Assembly (NCBI RefSeq): GCF_023476645.1
Contig: NZ_JAMCOJ010000002.1
Span: 499,929-563,928, forward strand
Source: Cellulophaga sp. 20_2_10
GTDB taxonomy: Bacteria > Bacteroidota > Bacteroidia > Flavobacteriales > Flavobacteriaceae
Reading direction: 5' to 3'
Length of the DNA: 64,000 bases
Shown here: piece by piece, positions 32,646 to 41,656 of the stretch
How the letters are laid out: every line of letters starts with the position of its first letter
Position numbering within the stretch: the first letter of the stretch is position 1
The notes under the pieces: generated by a model
What the model was told of the DNA's origin: nothing
The model's database searches: none
The model's input: only the letters and a program-made list of their open reading frames with translations
Made by a program: the position numbers and the translations under genes

Positions 32646-33575
32646 ATGAGTACTATTTTGGCGGCTAAAGGTGTTTCTAAAAAATTTGGAGATCATACAG
32701 CCCTAAACAATGTTTCCTTAGAGATACCTAAGAATTGTATATATGGTCTACTTGGACCTAATGGCGCAGGGAAAACTACGCTAATACGTATTATAAATCA
32801 GATTACTTATCCAGATACAGGAGCCGTTTTTTTTGATGGCAAACCTTTAAAGCCAGAACACATAGCTACTATAGGGTACTTGCCTGAAGAAAGAGGTTTG
32901 TACAAGAGTATGAAAGTTGGTGAACAAGCTTTGTATTTAGCCCAACTTAAAGGCCTGTCTAAGGCGGAAGCGACCAAGCGCTTAAAGTATTGGTTTGATA
33001 GGTTGGATATTGGCGACTGGTGGAATAAAAAAGTGCAGGAATTATCTAAGGGTATGGCCCAAAAAATACAGTTTGTTGTAACTGTACTTCATCAACCTAA
33101 GCTGTTAATTTTTGATGAACCTTTTAGTGGTTTTGATCCTATAAATGCAAATATTATAAAAGATGAAATTCTTCATTTAAAAGATGAGGGCGCTTCTATT
33201 ATTTTCTCTACCCATAGAATGGAATCTGTAGAGGAGTTGTGCGAGTATATTGCACTTATTCATCAATCAGAAAAAATACTAGACGGAAAACTATCTGACA
33301 TCAAAAAAGAATATAAAAACAATATTTTTAATGTTGGTCTACAGGTGTCAGAACAGAATGATATTTTAAAGAACTTAGAAGAGAAACATAAAATTTGGAC
33401 TCCGACTTACAATAAGCAAGATGAGCAGTTAGAATTTAAAATACAATTACCTTCTAATGATACTGGTGCATTATTAGGGTATTTATCAGAAAAAGGAAAA
33501 GTAAACCACTTTGTGGAAACAATACCGTCTGCAAACGATATTTTTATACAAACCGTAAAAAGCAAAACAAAGTAG
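32646..33575 (+). CDS. ABC transporter ATPase, Na+-efflux/ABC-2 type
   Basis: 309 residues from the chosen start (M-S-T-I-L-A-A-K-G-V). Walker A is G-P-N-G-A-G-K-T-T, the signature L-S-K-G-M-A-Q-K and Walker B L-L-I-F-D-E-P-F-S-G-F-D, followed by S-T-H-R-M as the switch His. About 80 C-terminal residues after the nucleotide-binding domain resemble the DUF4162 tail of NatA-like subunits. Its stop overlaps the start of the permease gene (TAGTG), so the two form one transporter. It heads a tight five-gene run ending with an NtrC-like regulator. Confidence 0.93.
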   Translation: MSTILAAKGVSKKFGDHTALNNVSLEIPKNCIYGLLGPNGAGKTTLIRIINQITYPDTGAVFFDGKPLKPEHIATIGYLPEERGLYKSMKVGEQALYLAQLKGLSKAEATKRLKYWFDRLDIGDWWNKKVQELSKGMAQKIQFVVTVLHQPKLLIFDEPFSGFDPINANIIKDEILHLKDEGASIIFSTHRMESVEELCEYIALIHQSEKILDGKLSDIKKEYKNNIFNVGLQVSEQNDILKNLEEKHKIWTPTYNKQDEQLEFKIQLPSNDTGALLGYLSEKGKVNHFVETIPSANDIFIQTVKSKTK

Positions 33576-34912
33576 TGGGGAAATTAAGCTTAATTATAAA
33601 GAGAGAGTATTTAGCTAAAGTAAAAAATAAGTCGTTTATAATAATGACTTTTTTAAGTCCAGTTTTAATGGTAGGTATGGTTGCTTTGGTGCTGTACTTA
33701 GCAATGCTAAATGGTAGTGATAAAAGAGTAATTACTGTATTAAACGAGAGTAGTTTTTATACAGATGACTTTGGTAAAATGGAAGATGTGTCTGTTGTAA
33801 AGTTAAAGAACTTAACCTTAGAGCAAGCAAAAGACTCTACCGAACAATTAGGGTATTATGGGTTGGTGCACGTACCAAATGCTAGTACATTAGAGGAGGC
33901 AACTAATGGATCATATTTTTACTCTAAAGAATCGCCAACAGATGGTTTTTTAAATGAGTTAGAAGATGTTTTTCAATACAGATTAAAGCAAAAGAGATTA
34001 GAGAGTTTAGGTGTGTCAGAAGATCAATATGCTGCCATAAGTAAAAACTTTTCTATACACACAGCAACATTCCAAGGGAAAGAAAACTTAAAAGGATTAA
34101 ATGAGCTTAACGCTATAATTGGTGGTGGTTTTGGTTATTTAATTATGATGTTTATAATTATCTATGGTAGTTTTGTTATGCGTAGTGTTATAGAGGAAAA
34201 AACAAGTAGAGTAATAGAGGTAATTATATCTTCTGTAAAACCTTTTCAGTTAATGATGGGGAAGATAATAGGAACATCTTTGGCGGGCGTAACTCAGTTT
34301 ATTATTTGGGTGGTGTCTGGTTCTATTTTGTTTTTAGTTGTGTTTTTGATTTTGGATTTAGATATGGAAGCATTGGAAAGCGCAGGCTCTGGTTTACCAC
34401 AAGCACAAGCAATGAATGTGGCAAGTAGCGGTATGGAAGAAAATATACAGCAATATGCAGAAATGTTTTTACAAATACCGTGGCTGTCTTTATTTAGTTT
34501 TTTCTTAGTTTATTTTATCTTAGGATATTTAATTTATAGTTCTATTTATGCGGCTATTGGTGCAGCAGTAGATAATGAAACAGATACGCAACAATTTATG
34601 CTACCCGTAATATCGCCATTAATGTTGGCTATTTATGTTGGTTTTATCTCGGTTTTTAGTAATCCGCATGGACCTGTTGCAGTAGGCTTTTCTTTATTTC
34701 CGTTAACATCGCCAATTGTAATGTTAATGCGTTTATCTTCTGGGGTAGGAGAAGGTGGTGTGCCAGTTTGGCAATTGGTAGTTTCTATTGCTTTGTTAAT
34801 AGTAACGTTTTTATCTATTGTTTGGTTGGCTGCAAAAATATATAGAATAGGGATATTAATGTACGGTAAAAAACCAAGCTATAGGGATCTTTATAAGTGG
34901 TTAAAGTATTAA
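33575..34912 (+). CDS. ABC-2 type permease (NatB-like)
   Basis: 445 residues starting with GTG at 33575, inside the stop of the ATPase gene. One membrane helix near residues 23-45 is followed by a ~140-residue extracytoplasmic part, then five helices from about residue 190 to the end, as in ABC-2/NatB permeases. The motif M-R-S-V-I-E-E-K-T-S-R-V-I-E-V-I near residue 205 is the coupling segment of this family. It pairs with the ATPase encoded just upstream. NatAB exports sodium in Bacillus; the cargo here is unknown. Confidence 0.9.
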   Translation: MGKLSLIIKREYLAKVKNKSFIIMTFLSPVLMVGMVALVLYLAMLNGSDKRVITVLNESSFYTDDFGKMEDVSVVKLKNLTLEQAKDSTEQLGYYGLVHVPNASTLEEATNGSYFYSKESPTDGFLNELEDVFQYRLKQKRLESLGVSEDQYAAISKNFSIHTATFQGKENLKGLNELNAIIGGGFGYLIMMFIIIYGSFVMRSVIEEKTSRVIEVIISSVKPFQLMMGKIIGTSLAGVTQFIIWVVSGSILFLVVFLILDLDMEALESAGSGLPQAQAMNVASSGMEENIQQYAEMFLQIPWLSLFSFFLVYFILGYLIYSSIYAAIGAAVDNETDTQQFMLPVISPLMLAIYVGFISVFSNPHGPVAVGFSLFPLTSPIVMLMRLSSGVGEGGVPVWQLVVSIALLIVTFLSIVWLAAKIYRIGILMYGKKPSYRDLYKWLKY

Positions 34913-34913
34913 T

Positions 34914-35759
34914 ATGGAAGAGTTAAAAGAAGTATTAAAATTCTTAAAAGACATTATGTCTTATAAGTTGGTAGATGGTGATAATGTAGATATTTCTATA
35001 GGGACTCTATTTACTATTGTTATTGTTCTTTTTGCTGTTACCTATATTTTAAAATTAGTACATAAAATTGTGGTAGCTAAACTGCCGCAAGACGATAAAA
35101 ATAAGTTTTTAAGCATCTTTGGGTTTTTAAAATACTTTTTATACATTTTAGCTGTAATAACTGTTTTGCATTCTTCTGGTGTAGATTTAACCGTTTTGCT
35201 TACCGCATCCGCGGCTTTATTTGTTGGTTTAGGTTTTGCGTTACAATATCTTTTTCAAGATATAATTTCTGGAATTTTAATTATTTTGGATCAGTCTTTG
35301 CATATTGGAGATATTATTGAGGTAGAAGGTAAGGTTGGTAGGGTTTTTGAAACTAGACTTAGAACAACAAGAGCTTTAACTAGGGATGATAAAGTAATTG
35401 TGATACCGAATCATAAGTTTTTAACCGATAGTATTTATAACTATACACAGAACCATAAAACGACTAGAGAAAACGTCAAAATCGGGGTAGCTTATGGTAG
35501 TGATGTTCAACTGGTATCTAAATTGTTAATAGAAATTATAGATGCTAAAAAGGGAATTTTAAAGGCTCCTAAACCTTTTGTTTTGTTTGAAGACTTTGGT
35601 GATTCTGCTCTTATGTTTTCTGTAAATTACTATACAAATGACAGTTACGGGGATCCAAGAATAAAGAGCGATTTGAGGTTTTTAATAGATGCTTCGTTTC
35701 GGAAAAACAATATATCTATTCCTTTTCCACAAAGAGATATACATATTATTAATAAATAA
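34914..35759 (+). CDS. MscS-family mechanosensitive channel (second copy in window)
   Basis: 281 residues starting one base after the permease stop. An N-terminal segment is followed by membrane helices (about residues 28-48, 63-80 and 88-118) and the beta domain with G-D-I-I-E-V-E-G-K-V-G and V-I-P-N-H-K-F. The C-terminus F-P-Q-R-D-I-H-I is typical. It is only distantly similar to the other MscS protein at 18734, and being in an operon with an ABC exporter, an outer-membrane protein and a regulator suggests a specialised envelope role. Confidence 0.92.
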   Translation: MEELKEVLKFLKDIMSYKLVDGDNVDISIGTLFTIVIVLFAVTYILKLVHKIVVAKLPQDDKNKFLSIFGFLKYFLYILAVITVLHSSGVDLTVLLTASAALFVGLGFALQYLFQDIISGILIILDQSLHIGDIIEVEGKVGRVFETRLRTTRALTRDDKVIVIPNHKFLTDSIYNYTQNHKTTRENVKIGVAYGSDVQLVSKLLIEIIDAKKGILKAPKPFVLFEDFGDSALMFSVNYYTNDSYGDPRIKSDLRFLIDASFRKNNISIPFPQRDIHIINK

Positions 35760-35782
35760 TTTAGGCTATACCCGTTTTACAT

Positions 35783-36649
35783 ATGAAAAAACTGTTTGGG
35801 TTTTGTTTTGTTCTTCTAGCACAGTTTGTATTTTCTCAAAGTTCGGATCTTGTTAGAATAGAATATACAACCTTGCCAAAAGAAAAGTCTTCTAGAAGTA
35901 TTTCTAGATTTCGTTTTTTGGCTAATGTGCCCATCAAATTAGATGACAGAAATTATTTAATTGCAGGAGCAGAGTATGGAATTATTGACTTTGCAAACGA
36001 TAGTATACATCCTTTTAGTAGTGAAGAATTAGAAAAATTAAGAATTATAGATCTTAATATAGGATACGCTCACAAGTTAAATGAAAAATGGACCTTTGTA
36101 GGTTTGGTTACGCCAAGATTGGCTTCTAATTTTGTAAATGGAGTACAACGAGAGGATTTTAAACTTAATTTCTCTGCGGTAAGTATAAAAACAAATATGG
36201 AGGCAGATAAGCCTACGCGTTTAATTTTAGGGTTGTCTTACAATAGTGCTACAGGTTTTCCGTTACCATTACCTATAATTAGTTATTATAAAAAGTTTCA
36301 TCCTAACTGGTCGTATATGGTTGGTGTGCCGCGAATGGAGTTTAAATACCATTTAAAAGATAGTCATAGTTTTAAAGCGGCATTATTATTGGATGGTTAC
36401 TTTGTAAATGTACAGAATAATATTTCCTTGCCAGATAACGATTTGGGTTCTGGTTTGTCATTGTCTGTAATTGTAGGTGCATTTGGCTATCAATACAATA
36501 TAAATAAGAATATTTCTTTTTATTGTTTGGCAGGGCACACTTTATCACAAAGAGGCTTGTTAAGAGATGATAAAAGAAAACAAGTATATTCGTTGTATGA
36601 TGATGGTAATGTATATTTTAAAACAGGATTTAAAATATCAATTTTTTAA
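35783..36649 (+). CDS. DUF6268-type outer-membrane beta-barrel protein
   Basis: 288 residues with a signal peptide (L-L-A-Q-F-V-F-S-Q). The mature part is made of amphipathic strands with alternating hydrophobic residues and ends K-I-S-I-F, with the terminal Phe of barrel proteins. The S-Y-N-S-A-T-G-F-P-L-P-L-P-I-I-S-Y-Y segment near residue 155 is like the DUF6268 family. It is the fourth gene of the operon, 23 bases after the channel gene and 9 bases before the regulator gene. Function unknown. Confidence 0.82.
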   Translation: MKKLFGFCFVLLAQFVFSQSSDLVRIEYTTLPKEKSSRSISRFRFLANVPIKLDDRNYLIAGAEYGIIDFANDSIHPFSSEELEKLRIIDLNIGYAHKLNEKWTFVGLVTPRLASNFVNGVQREDFKLNFSAVSIKTNMEADKPTRLILGLSYNSATGFPLPLPIISYYKKFHPNWSYMVGVPRMEFKYHLKDSHSFKAALLLDGYFVNVQNNISLPDNDLGSGLSLSVIVGAFGYQYNINKNISFYCLAGHTLSQRGLLRDDKRKQVYSLYDDGNVYFKTGFKISIF

Positions 36650-36658
36650 AACACGTAT

Positions 36659-37822
36659 ATGTCAAAAATATTAGTAATAGAAGATGAAGCTGCAATACGC
36701 AGAGTTTTGGTAAAAATATTATCAGAAGAAAGTGAAACTTATAATGTTGAAGAGGCAGAAGACGGTTTAAAAGGAATTGAGGCGATAAAGAAGAACGATT
36801 ACGACCTAGTTCTGTGCGATATTAAAATGCCAAAAATGGATGGTGTAGAGGTGTTAGAAGCTGCGCGTAAAATAAAACCGGAAGTTGCTTTTATTATGAT
36901 ATCTGGACACGGAGATTTAGATACGGCAGTAAACACAATGCGTTTAGGTGCCTTTGATTATATTTCTAAGCCGCCAGATTTAAATAGATTGTTAACAACA
37001 GTTCGTAATGCTTTAGATCGTAAAGAGCTTGTTGTAGAGAATACGATCTTAAAAAAGAAGGTAAGTAAAAACTACCAGATGATAGGGGAGAGCGATGGCA
37101 TATCTTTAATTAAAGATATGATAGAAAAAGTAGCTCCTACAGATGCGCGTGTTTTAATTACGGGATCTAATGGTACAGGGAAAGAATTGGTTGCACATTG
37201 GGTGCACGAAAAAAGTCCGCGTAGCAAAGCGCCATTTATAGAGGTTAACTGTGCTGCAATACCATCAGAATTAATAGAGAGTGAACTTTTTGGGCACGTT
37301 AAAGGTGCATTTACGTCAGCTGTAAAGGATAGGGCAGGTAAGTTTGAAGCAGCTAATAAGGGAACTATTTTTTTAGATGAAATAGGAGATATGAGTCTGT
37401 CTGCACAAGCAAAGGTGTTGCGTGCTTTGCAAGAAAGTAAAATTTCTAGAGTTGGTACAGATAAAGATATTAAGGTAGATGTTAGGGTTATAGCGGCAAC
37501 CAATAAAGATTTAAAAAAGGAAATTGCTGACGGTAATTTTAGGGAAGATTTATACCATAGATTGGCGGTTATACTTATTAAAGTACCTTCTTTAAATGAT
37601 AGGAGAGATGATATTCCTTTATTAATAACCTATTTTGCAGATAAGATTGGTAAGGAGCAAGGAACGTCTAAAAAGGTATTTTCTGAAAAAGCAATTTCTT
37701 TATTAAAGAGTTACGATTGGACCGGGAATATTAGAGAGCTACGTAATGTTGTAGAGCGTCTTATTATTTTGGGTGGACAAGAAGTTACAGAGGAGGATGT
37801 AAAATTATTTGCTAGTAAATAA
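36659..37822 (+). CDS. NtrC-like response regulator without DNA-binding domain
   Basis: 387 residues: receiver domain with phosphoacceptor Asp54 (L-C-D-I-K-M-P), then a sigma-54-activator AAA+ domain with Walker A at 169-176 and the G-E-L/E-S-E-L-F-G-H block. The protein stops soon after the R-E-L-R-N-V-V-E-R helix, so the Fis-type helix-turn-helix is missing. The loop that touches sigma-54 reads G-A-F-T-S-A (216-221) instead of G-A-F-T-G-A. I recall the same protein in many flavobacteria, so this is a lineage form rather than a truncation. No histidine kinase is adjacent. It may activate from solution or have a different job. Confidence 0.92.
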   Translation: MSKILVIEDEAAIRRVLVKILSEESETYNVEEAEDGLKGIEAIKKNDYDLVLCDIKMPKMDGVEVLEAARKIKPEVAFIMISGHGDLDTAVNTMRLGAFDYISKPPDLNRLLTTVRNALDRKELVVENTILKKKVSKNYQMIGESDGISLIKDMIEKVAPTDARVLITGSNGTGKELVAHWVHEKSPRSKAPFIEVNCAAIPSELIESELFGHVKGAFTSAVKDRAGKFEAANKGTIFLDEIGDMSLSAQAKVLRALQESKISRVGTDKDIKVDVRVIAATNKDLKKEIADGNFREDLYHRLAVILIKVPSLNDRRDDIPLLITYFADKIGKEQGTSKKVFSEKAISLLKSYDWTGNIRELRNVVERLIILGGQEVTEEDVKLFASK

Positions 37823-37838
37823 TTCTAGTTTAAAGTAT

Positions 37839-37876
37839 ACAAAAAAGCCTAGATTTTTAAATCGAGGCTTTTTTGT
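37839..37876. terminator. Bidirectional terminator after the regulator gene
   Basis: A long inverted repeat (12 bp outer stem 37839-37850 with 37865-37876, one mismatch, then 5 more pairs) whose outer part gives A and T runs on both sides. Confidence 0.9.
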
Positions 37877-37895
37877 ATTTATATGTTTGGGAGTA

Positions 37896-38273
37896 TTACA
37901 TTACTTTGCTTCCTAAGTATTTTTGTACTTCGTAAACATCTATGCTTTTGTTAAACTTTTTACTTACAGAAGGTAGGTTTTCACTAGAAATCCAAATTTT
38001 TAATTCGGCATCTAAATCAAATGTACCTGCCGTCTCTAAAGAAAATCTAGAAATACTCTTGTAAGGCATAGATTTATATTCTGCCTTACTACCAGTAATG
38101 CCTTGAACGTCTATTAGTATTAAACGTTTGTTGGTAAACATAAAAGTGTCTCTTACTAATTTAAAGCCCAGTTCTACTTGTTCTCCATCTATTAATAGTC
38201 TTCTGTATTTCTCATTAAGTTTTTCTACAGAAACTTCACTAGCATTACCAAGTAATTTGTTAAATATCCCCAT
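37896..38273 (-). CDS. Bacterial PH-domain protein
   Basis: 125 residues without signal peptide. Almost all of it fits a bacterial pleckstrin-homology fold: E-Q-V-E-L-G-F-K-L-V-R-D, F-M-F-T-N-K-R-L-I-L-I-D near residue 46, then Y-K-S-I-S-R-F-S. These YokE/YvbH-type domains are thought to bind proteins or membranes in stress responses. It is cotranscribed with a gene of unknown function 15 bases upstream. Confidence 0.85.
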   Translation of the reverse strand: MGIFNKLLGNASEVSVEKLNEKYRRLLIDGEQVELGFKLVRDTFMFTNKRLILIDVQGITGSKAEYKSMPYKSISRFSLETAGTFDLDAELKIWISSENLPSVSKKFNKSIDVYEVQKYLGSKVM

Positions 38274-38287
38274 TGTATTCTTCTTAA

Positions 38288-38659
38288 CTAGTTAGACTCC
38301 TCAGTAGTGCTTTCTTCTTTGTCTTCTTCTTTTCCTTTGTTTAGCAATTTACTAGATACTTTGTATTCTGCAGCGTAAAGCATAGCTGGAGTTGCCTTTT
38401 TAAAATCGTAAAAAGCTCTTTTGTACCATTTAGAGTCTGTTGCTTTTTTTCTGTAATCTTCGTTTGTTTTAACGCTTGCAAATTCTTCGTTTACGTAAGG
38501 CTTAATAGTATGAATGCCAATGCCAAAATATTCAATACGTTCTAAGATCATAGCAAAGTCTAGCTCAGAAAAGTAATAGTTTTCTTCTGTATCAAATCCT
38601 GTGTTTACGTTTTTAAGATCTGTAAATATATTTTTTTGTAAAAATTCTAATTTTTCCAT
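38288..38659 (-). CDS. Cytoplasmic protein of unknown function
   Basis: 123 residues, no signal or membrane segment. The first 95 residues are rich in Tyr, Phe and charged residues and look helical; the tail from about residue 105 is a disordered acidic run (K-E-E-D-K-E-E-S-T-T-E-E-S-N). No family is recognised. It sits between a PH-domain gene (15 bases downstream) and a secreted carboxypeptidase-D-like protein gene on the same strand. Confidence 0.75.
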   Translation of the reverse strand: MEKLEFLQKNIFTDLKNVNTGFDTEENYYFSELDFAMILERIEYFGIGIHTIKPYVNEEFASVKTNEDYRKKATDSKWYKRAFYDFKKATPAMLYAAEYKVSSKLLNKGKEEDKEESTTEESN

Positions 38660-38715
38660 AGTTAGGATAGTATGTGTATGTTGTAAACAGTATGTACTGT
38701 CTTTTTTATGTTTTA

Positions 38716-39501
38716 TTATTTTTTTCGGTTTAAAACCTTATACTCTTCATAACAGCCGCTAATGGCATCTAATATTTGCAAATCGTTTGCGGTAAGTATA
38801 AATGTTTTAGAGTAGTTACAGTTGCTTAAAATGTCTTCAATATCAATCTTTTCTAGCTGAAGTAACTCGGCAAGAGTTTCTCTGTCAAATTTTGCAGCTA
38901 ATAAATCTCTAATACGATCGTCTTCTTTTATTTGTCGCAATTTACGCATTTGCGCAGGTTTTTTTCCAAATAAATTACGGAGTAAATCGGCAGGGTTTAA
39001 TATGGCGCCAAGTACTTTTGTAACAGCACTAGGGTTTTTATTACCAGCCTCGTAACCTGTATTTAAACCTGAGATTGCATATTGGTAAGAATCGTTTAGT
39101 GTTATGTTTTTTGCATCAATCTCTAAAAAACCGGTTAACTCAAAAGGTTTTACAACCACTTCTTCCAAGGCAAAAGCAAGTTCTGTTAGTGTTATTTTGG
39201 TATCCTTAAATTTAAGCATATCATTAGTAACTCTAATTTTTTGAGATTTGAAACCAAGATATGTTAAGTATAATGTATCATTAGCTACGGCAGGTATTTT
39301 AAATTTACCATCTTGATCTGTAATGGTACCTTTAACTTGGTTTAGGTTTATAATATGTACGCTAGACATTGGTTCGTCTGTTAGTGCATTTATAATTGTA
39401 GCTGCGAACTCGTTTTCTTCTTCTTTAGAATTCTTTTTTTTATCCTGAGAAAAACCGGAAAAGCAAATAAGGCTAAAGAGAAGTAGTATGTATTTGTTCA
39501 T
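38716..39501 (-). CDS. Secreted protein with carboxypeptidase-D-type regulatory domain
   Basis: 261 residues. After a signal peptide (I-C-F-S-G-F-S-Q) and a charged linker, residues ~30-115 form a CarboxypepD_reg-like beta sandwich (A-A-T-I-I-N-A-L-T-D-E-P-M-S, G-T-I-T-D-Q-D-G-K-F-K-I-P). The second half is helical and lacks the plug and barrel of a TonB receptor, so this is a stand-alone protein and not a truncated SusC; relatives of this size are usual in flavobacteria. Periplasmic or surface role unknown. Confidence 0.85.
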   Translation of the reverse strand: MNKYILLLFSLICFSGFSQDKKKNSKEEENEFAATIINALTDEPMSSVHIINLNQVKGTITDQDGKFKIPAVANDTLYLTYLGFKSQKIRVTNDMLKFKDTKITLTELAFALEEVVVKPFELTGFLEIDAKNITLNDSYQYAISGLNTGYEAGNKNPSAVTKVLGAILNPADLLRNLFGKKPAQMRKLRQIKEDDRIRDLLAAKFDRETLAELLQLEKIDIEDILSNCNYSKTFILTANDLQILDAISGCYEEYKVLNRKK

Positions 39502-39607
39502 AAAAATTTGTCATTTATCTAAAGCTGAAAAGTCTAAGATATTAAAGATTGTCTCTTCTTTAAAGAGTTGTTGGGTTTTTAAATTATTTTAAAGGTAGTA
39601 AATAAAC

Positions 39608-39637
39608 AAAAAAAATACGCCGAAGCGTATTTTTTAA
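39608..39637. terminator. Bidirectional terminator after the DEAD-box gene
   Basis: Stem AATACGC with GCGTATT around a CGAA loop, with A and T runs on the two sides; it is 20-odd bases past the helicase stop on the minus strand. Confidence 0.85.
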
Positions 39638-39657
39638 TATTCTATTAACTTAAAAGA

Positions 39658-41502
39658 TTAGTATCTTCTTTTCGTTTTTTTGCTTCCGTAACCTCCACCG
39701 CTATCGCGACTTCCTCTACTTTCGCTGCTACGAGAGCGGCTTCTATCTCCACCACCTCTGCTATCTCTACTACCACCACTACGAGATGAAGAAGAACGAT
39801 CTCTGCCTCCGCCACTGCGTCCGCCACGATCTCTTCCTCCACCACCACTACGTCCGCGGCTTCCGCCACCTCCAGGGTTGTTAGATACTTCAACGTTTAC
39901 AAATCTACCGTCTACTTTAAATTCAGTAAATGTTGCTAATACTTTTTCAGAGTGTTCTGCATCTGTATTAAAGAAAGAGAAACTCTCTTTAACGTCAACT
40001 TTAAATACATCTTCTTTACCAAGACCAACAGTGTCTTTTAAGAAATCTTTTAAAGTCATCCAGTCGTAATCATCACGCTCACCAACATTAATAAAGTAAC
40101 GTACAGAACCACTTGTTGGTACTTCTGCTTTATCTCTACCGCGATCGTTACGATCTCCGCGTTCACCACGGTCAGAACCAGAACTGTTAAGATCTTTAGT
40201 TTTGTTGTAGTAATCGTGGAAACGACCAAATTCTGCAGATATTATCTTTTTAATAAGGTCTTCTCTGTCTACACCTTCTAGTACTTCGTTAATTGCAGGT
40301 AAATAATTGTTTATTTCCTCATTAATTTCAGTAGCTTTTATTTTGTTTGCTAAGTGATGTAACTGAGTCTCACAAATTTCCATTCCAGTTGGAATTTTCT
40401 TTGCTAAGAATTCAGTTTGTAACTTGTTCTCTATAGCTTTTATTTTACGTAATTCACTACGTGTAATAATTACCATAGATACACCAGACTTACCAGCTCT
40501 ACCGGTACGACCACTACGGTGTGTGTATGTTTCTATTTCATCTGGTAATTGGTAGTTTATTACGTGTGTAATATCATCTACATCAATACCACGTGCAGCA
40601 ACATCTGTTGCAACAAGAATTTGTATTTGTTTTTTACGGAATGAGTTCATTACCAAATCTCTTTGGTTTTGACTTAAATCTCCGTGTAAAGCACCTGCGT
40701 TGTAACCGTCTTCAATTAAGTTTTCGGCAACTTTTTGAGTGTCTCTTTTTGTTCTACAGAAAATCACAGAGAAAATATCTGGGTTTGTATCTGCTAATCT
40801 TTTTAAGGCAGGGTACCTGTCTCTACCACCAACAACATAATACTCATGTTGTACAGTAGAAGCACCTGCATTTTTAGAACCCACAGTAATTTCTTGTGGA
40901 TTGCGCATAAATTTCTTAGCAATTGTAGATACTTCTCTAGGCATAGTTGCAGAGAATAACCACGTGTATTTGTCATCTGGAGTGTTAGATAAAATATCTT
41001 TTATGTCTTCATAGAAGCCCATATTTAACATCTCATCAGCCTCATCTAATATACAGTAGTCAAGTTTAGAAATGTTAACCATACCACGGCTAATCATATC
41101 TTTTATTCTACCAGGAGTAGCAACAACAATTTGTGCTCCTCTTCTAATTTGGTTTGCTTGATCTGAAATACTAGCACCACCGTAAATTGCAACTACATTA
41201 AGTCCTTTTTCGTATTTAGAATACGCTTTAAGCTCGTTTGTAATTTGTAAACAAAGTTCACGTGTTGGTGAAAGAATTAATCCTTGTGTAGTTCTGCTGC
41301 TTTTATCAATTTTCTGAATTAACGGAAAACCAAAAGCGGCTGTTTTTCCAGTACCTGTTTGGGCTAATGCCACAAGGTCCGTATCTTGTTCTAAAAGAAT
41401 TGGAATTGCCTTTTCTTGTACCTCTGAAGGAGATTCAAACCCAAGGTCTGTAATAGCATCTAGTAAGGACTTATCTAGTCCTAGTGCTTCAAATTTTGTC
41501 AT
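39658..41502 (-). CDS. DEAD-box RNA helicase with DbpA-type RNA-binding domain and RGG tail
   Basis: 614 residues. Helicase motifs in order: A-Q-T-G-T-G-K-T (I), P-T-R-E-L (Ia), D-E-A-D (II), S-A-T (III), then H-R-S-G-R-T-G-R-A-G (VI). Residues ~470-545 look like the DbpA RNA-binding domain (Y-F-I-N-V-G-E-R-D-D-Y-D-W). The last ~65 residues are almost only Gly, Arg, Ser and Asp, an RGG-type disordered tail that binds RNA loosely. The protein probably remodels rRNA or structured mRNA, and is a likely cold-shock factor. The 5' leader is about 95 bases from a -7 box at 41612-41605, long enough for regulation. Confidence 0.94.
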   Translation of the reverse strand: MTKFEALGLDKSLLDAITDLGFESPSEVQEKAIPILLEQDTDLVALAQTGTGKTAAFGFPLIQKIDKSSRTTQGLILSPTRELCLQITNELKAYSKYEKGLNVVAIYGGASISDQANQIRRGAQIVVATPGRIKDMISRGMVNISKLDYCILDEADEMLNMGFYEDIKDILSNTPDDKYTWLFSATMPREVSTIAKKFMRNPQEITVGSKNAGASTVQHEYYVVGGRDRYPALKRLADTNPDIFSVIFCRTKRDTQKVAENLIEDGYNAGALHGDLSQNQRDLVMNSFRKKQIQILVATDVAARGIDVDDITHVINYQLPDEIETYTHRSGRTGRAGKSGVSMVIITRSELRKIKAIENKLQTEFLAKKIPTGMEICETQLHHLANKIKATEINEEINNYLPAINEVLEGVDREDLIKKIISAEFGRFHDYYNKTKDLNSSGSDRGERGDRNDRGRDKAEVPTSGSVRYFINVGERDDYDWMTLKDFLKDTVGLGKEDVFKVDVKESFSFFNTDAEHSEKVLATFTEFKVDGRFVNVEVSNNPGGGGSRGRSGGGGRDRGGRSGGGRDRSSSSRSGGSRDSRGGGDRSRSRSSESRGSRDSGGGYGSKKTKRRY

Positions 41503-41604
41503 AATATGTTGTACTTAATCGCAAATATGTATGTTACATAGAGCGTTTATCACATTAGAACTCAGAGTAACACATGCTATACTAGCGGCGTTTTTATTAA
41601 GTTG

Positions 41605-41612
41605 CAAAGGTA
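41605..41612 (-). promoter_or_regulatory. -7 box of the DEAD-box gene
   Basis: TACCTTTG on the minus strand; the predicted start near 41598 leaves a ~95-base leader before the ATG at 41502. No TTG is at the usual distance. Confidence 0.45.
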
Positions 41613-41656
41613 CGCTTTATATTCTAAATAACTAAGGAACCTAAGTTTATCTTAAA

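Noticed and set aside
39645..39893. Frame of Val/Ala/Glu repeats inside the helicase gene
   Set aside because: It is the RGG-tail codons of the DEAD-box gene read in another frame, so the repetitive protein is an artefact.
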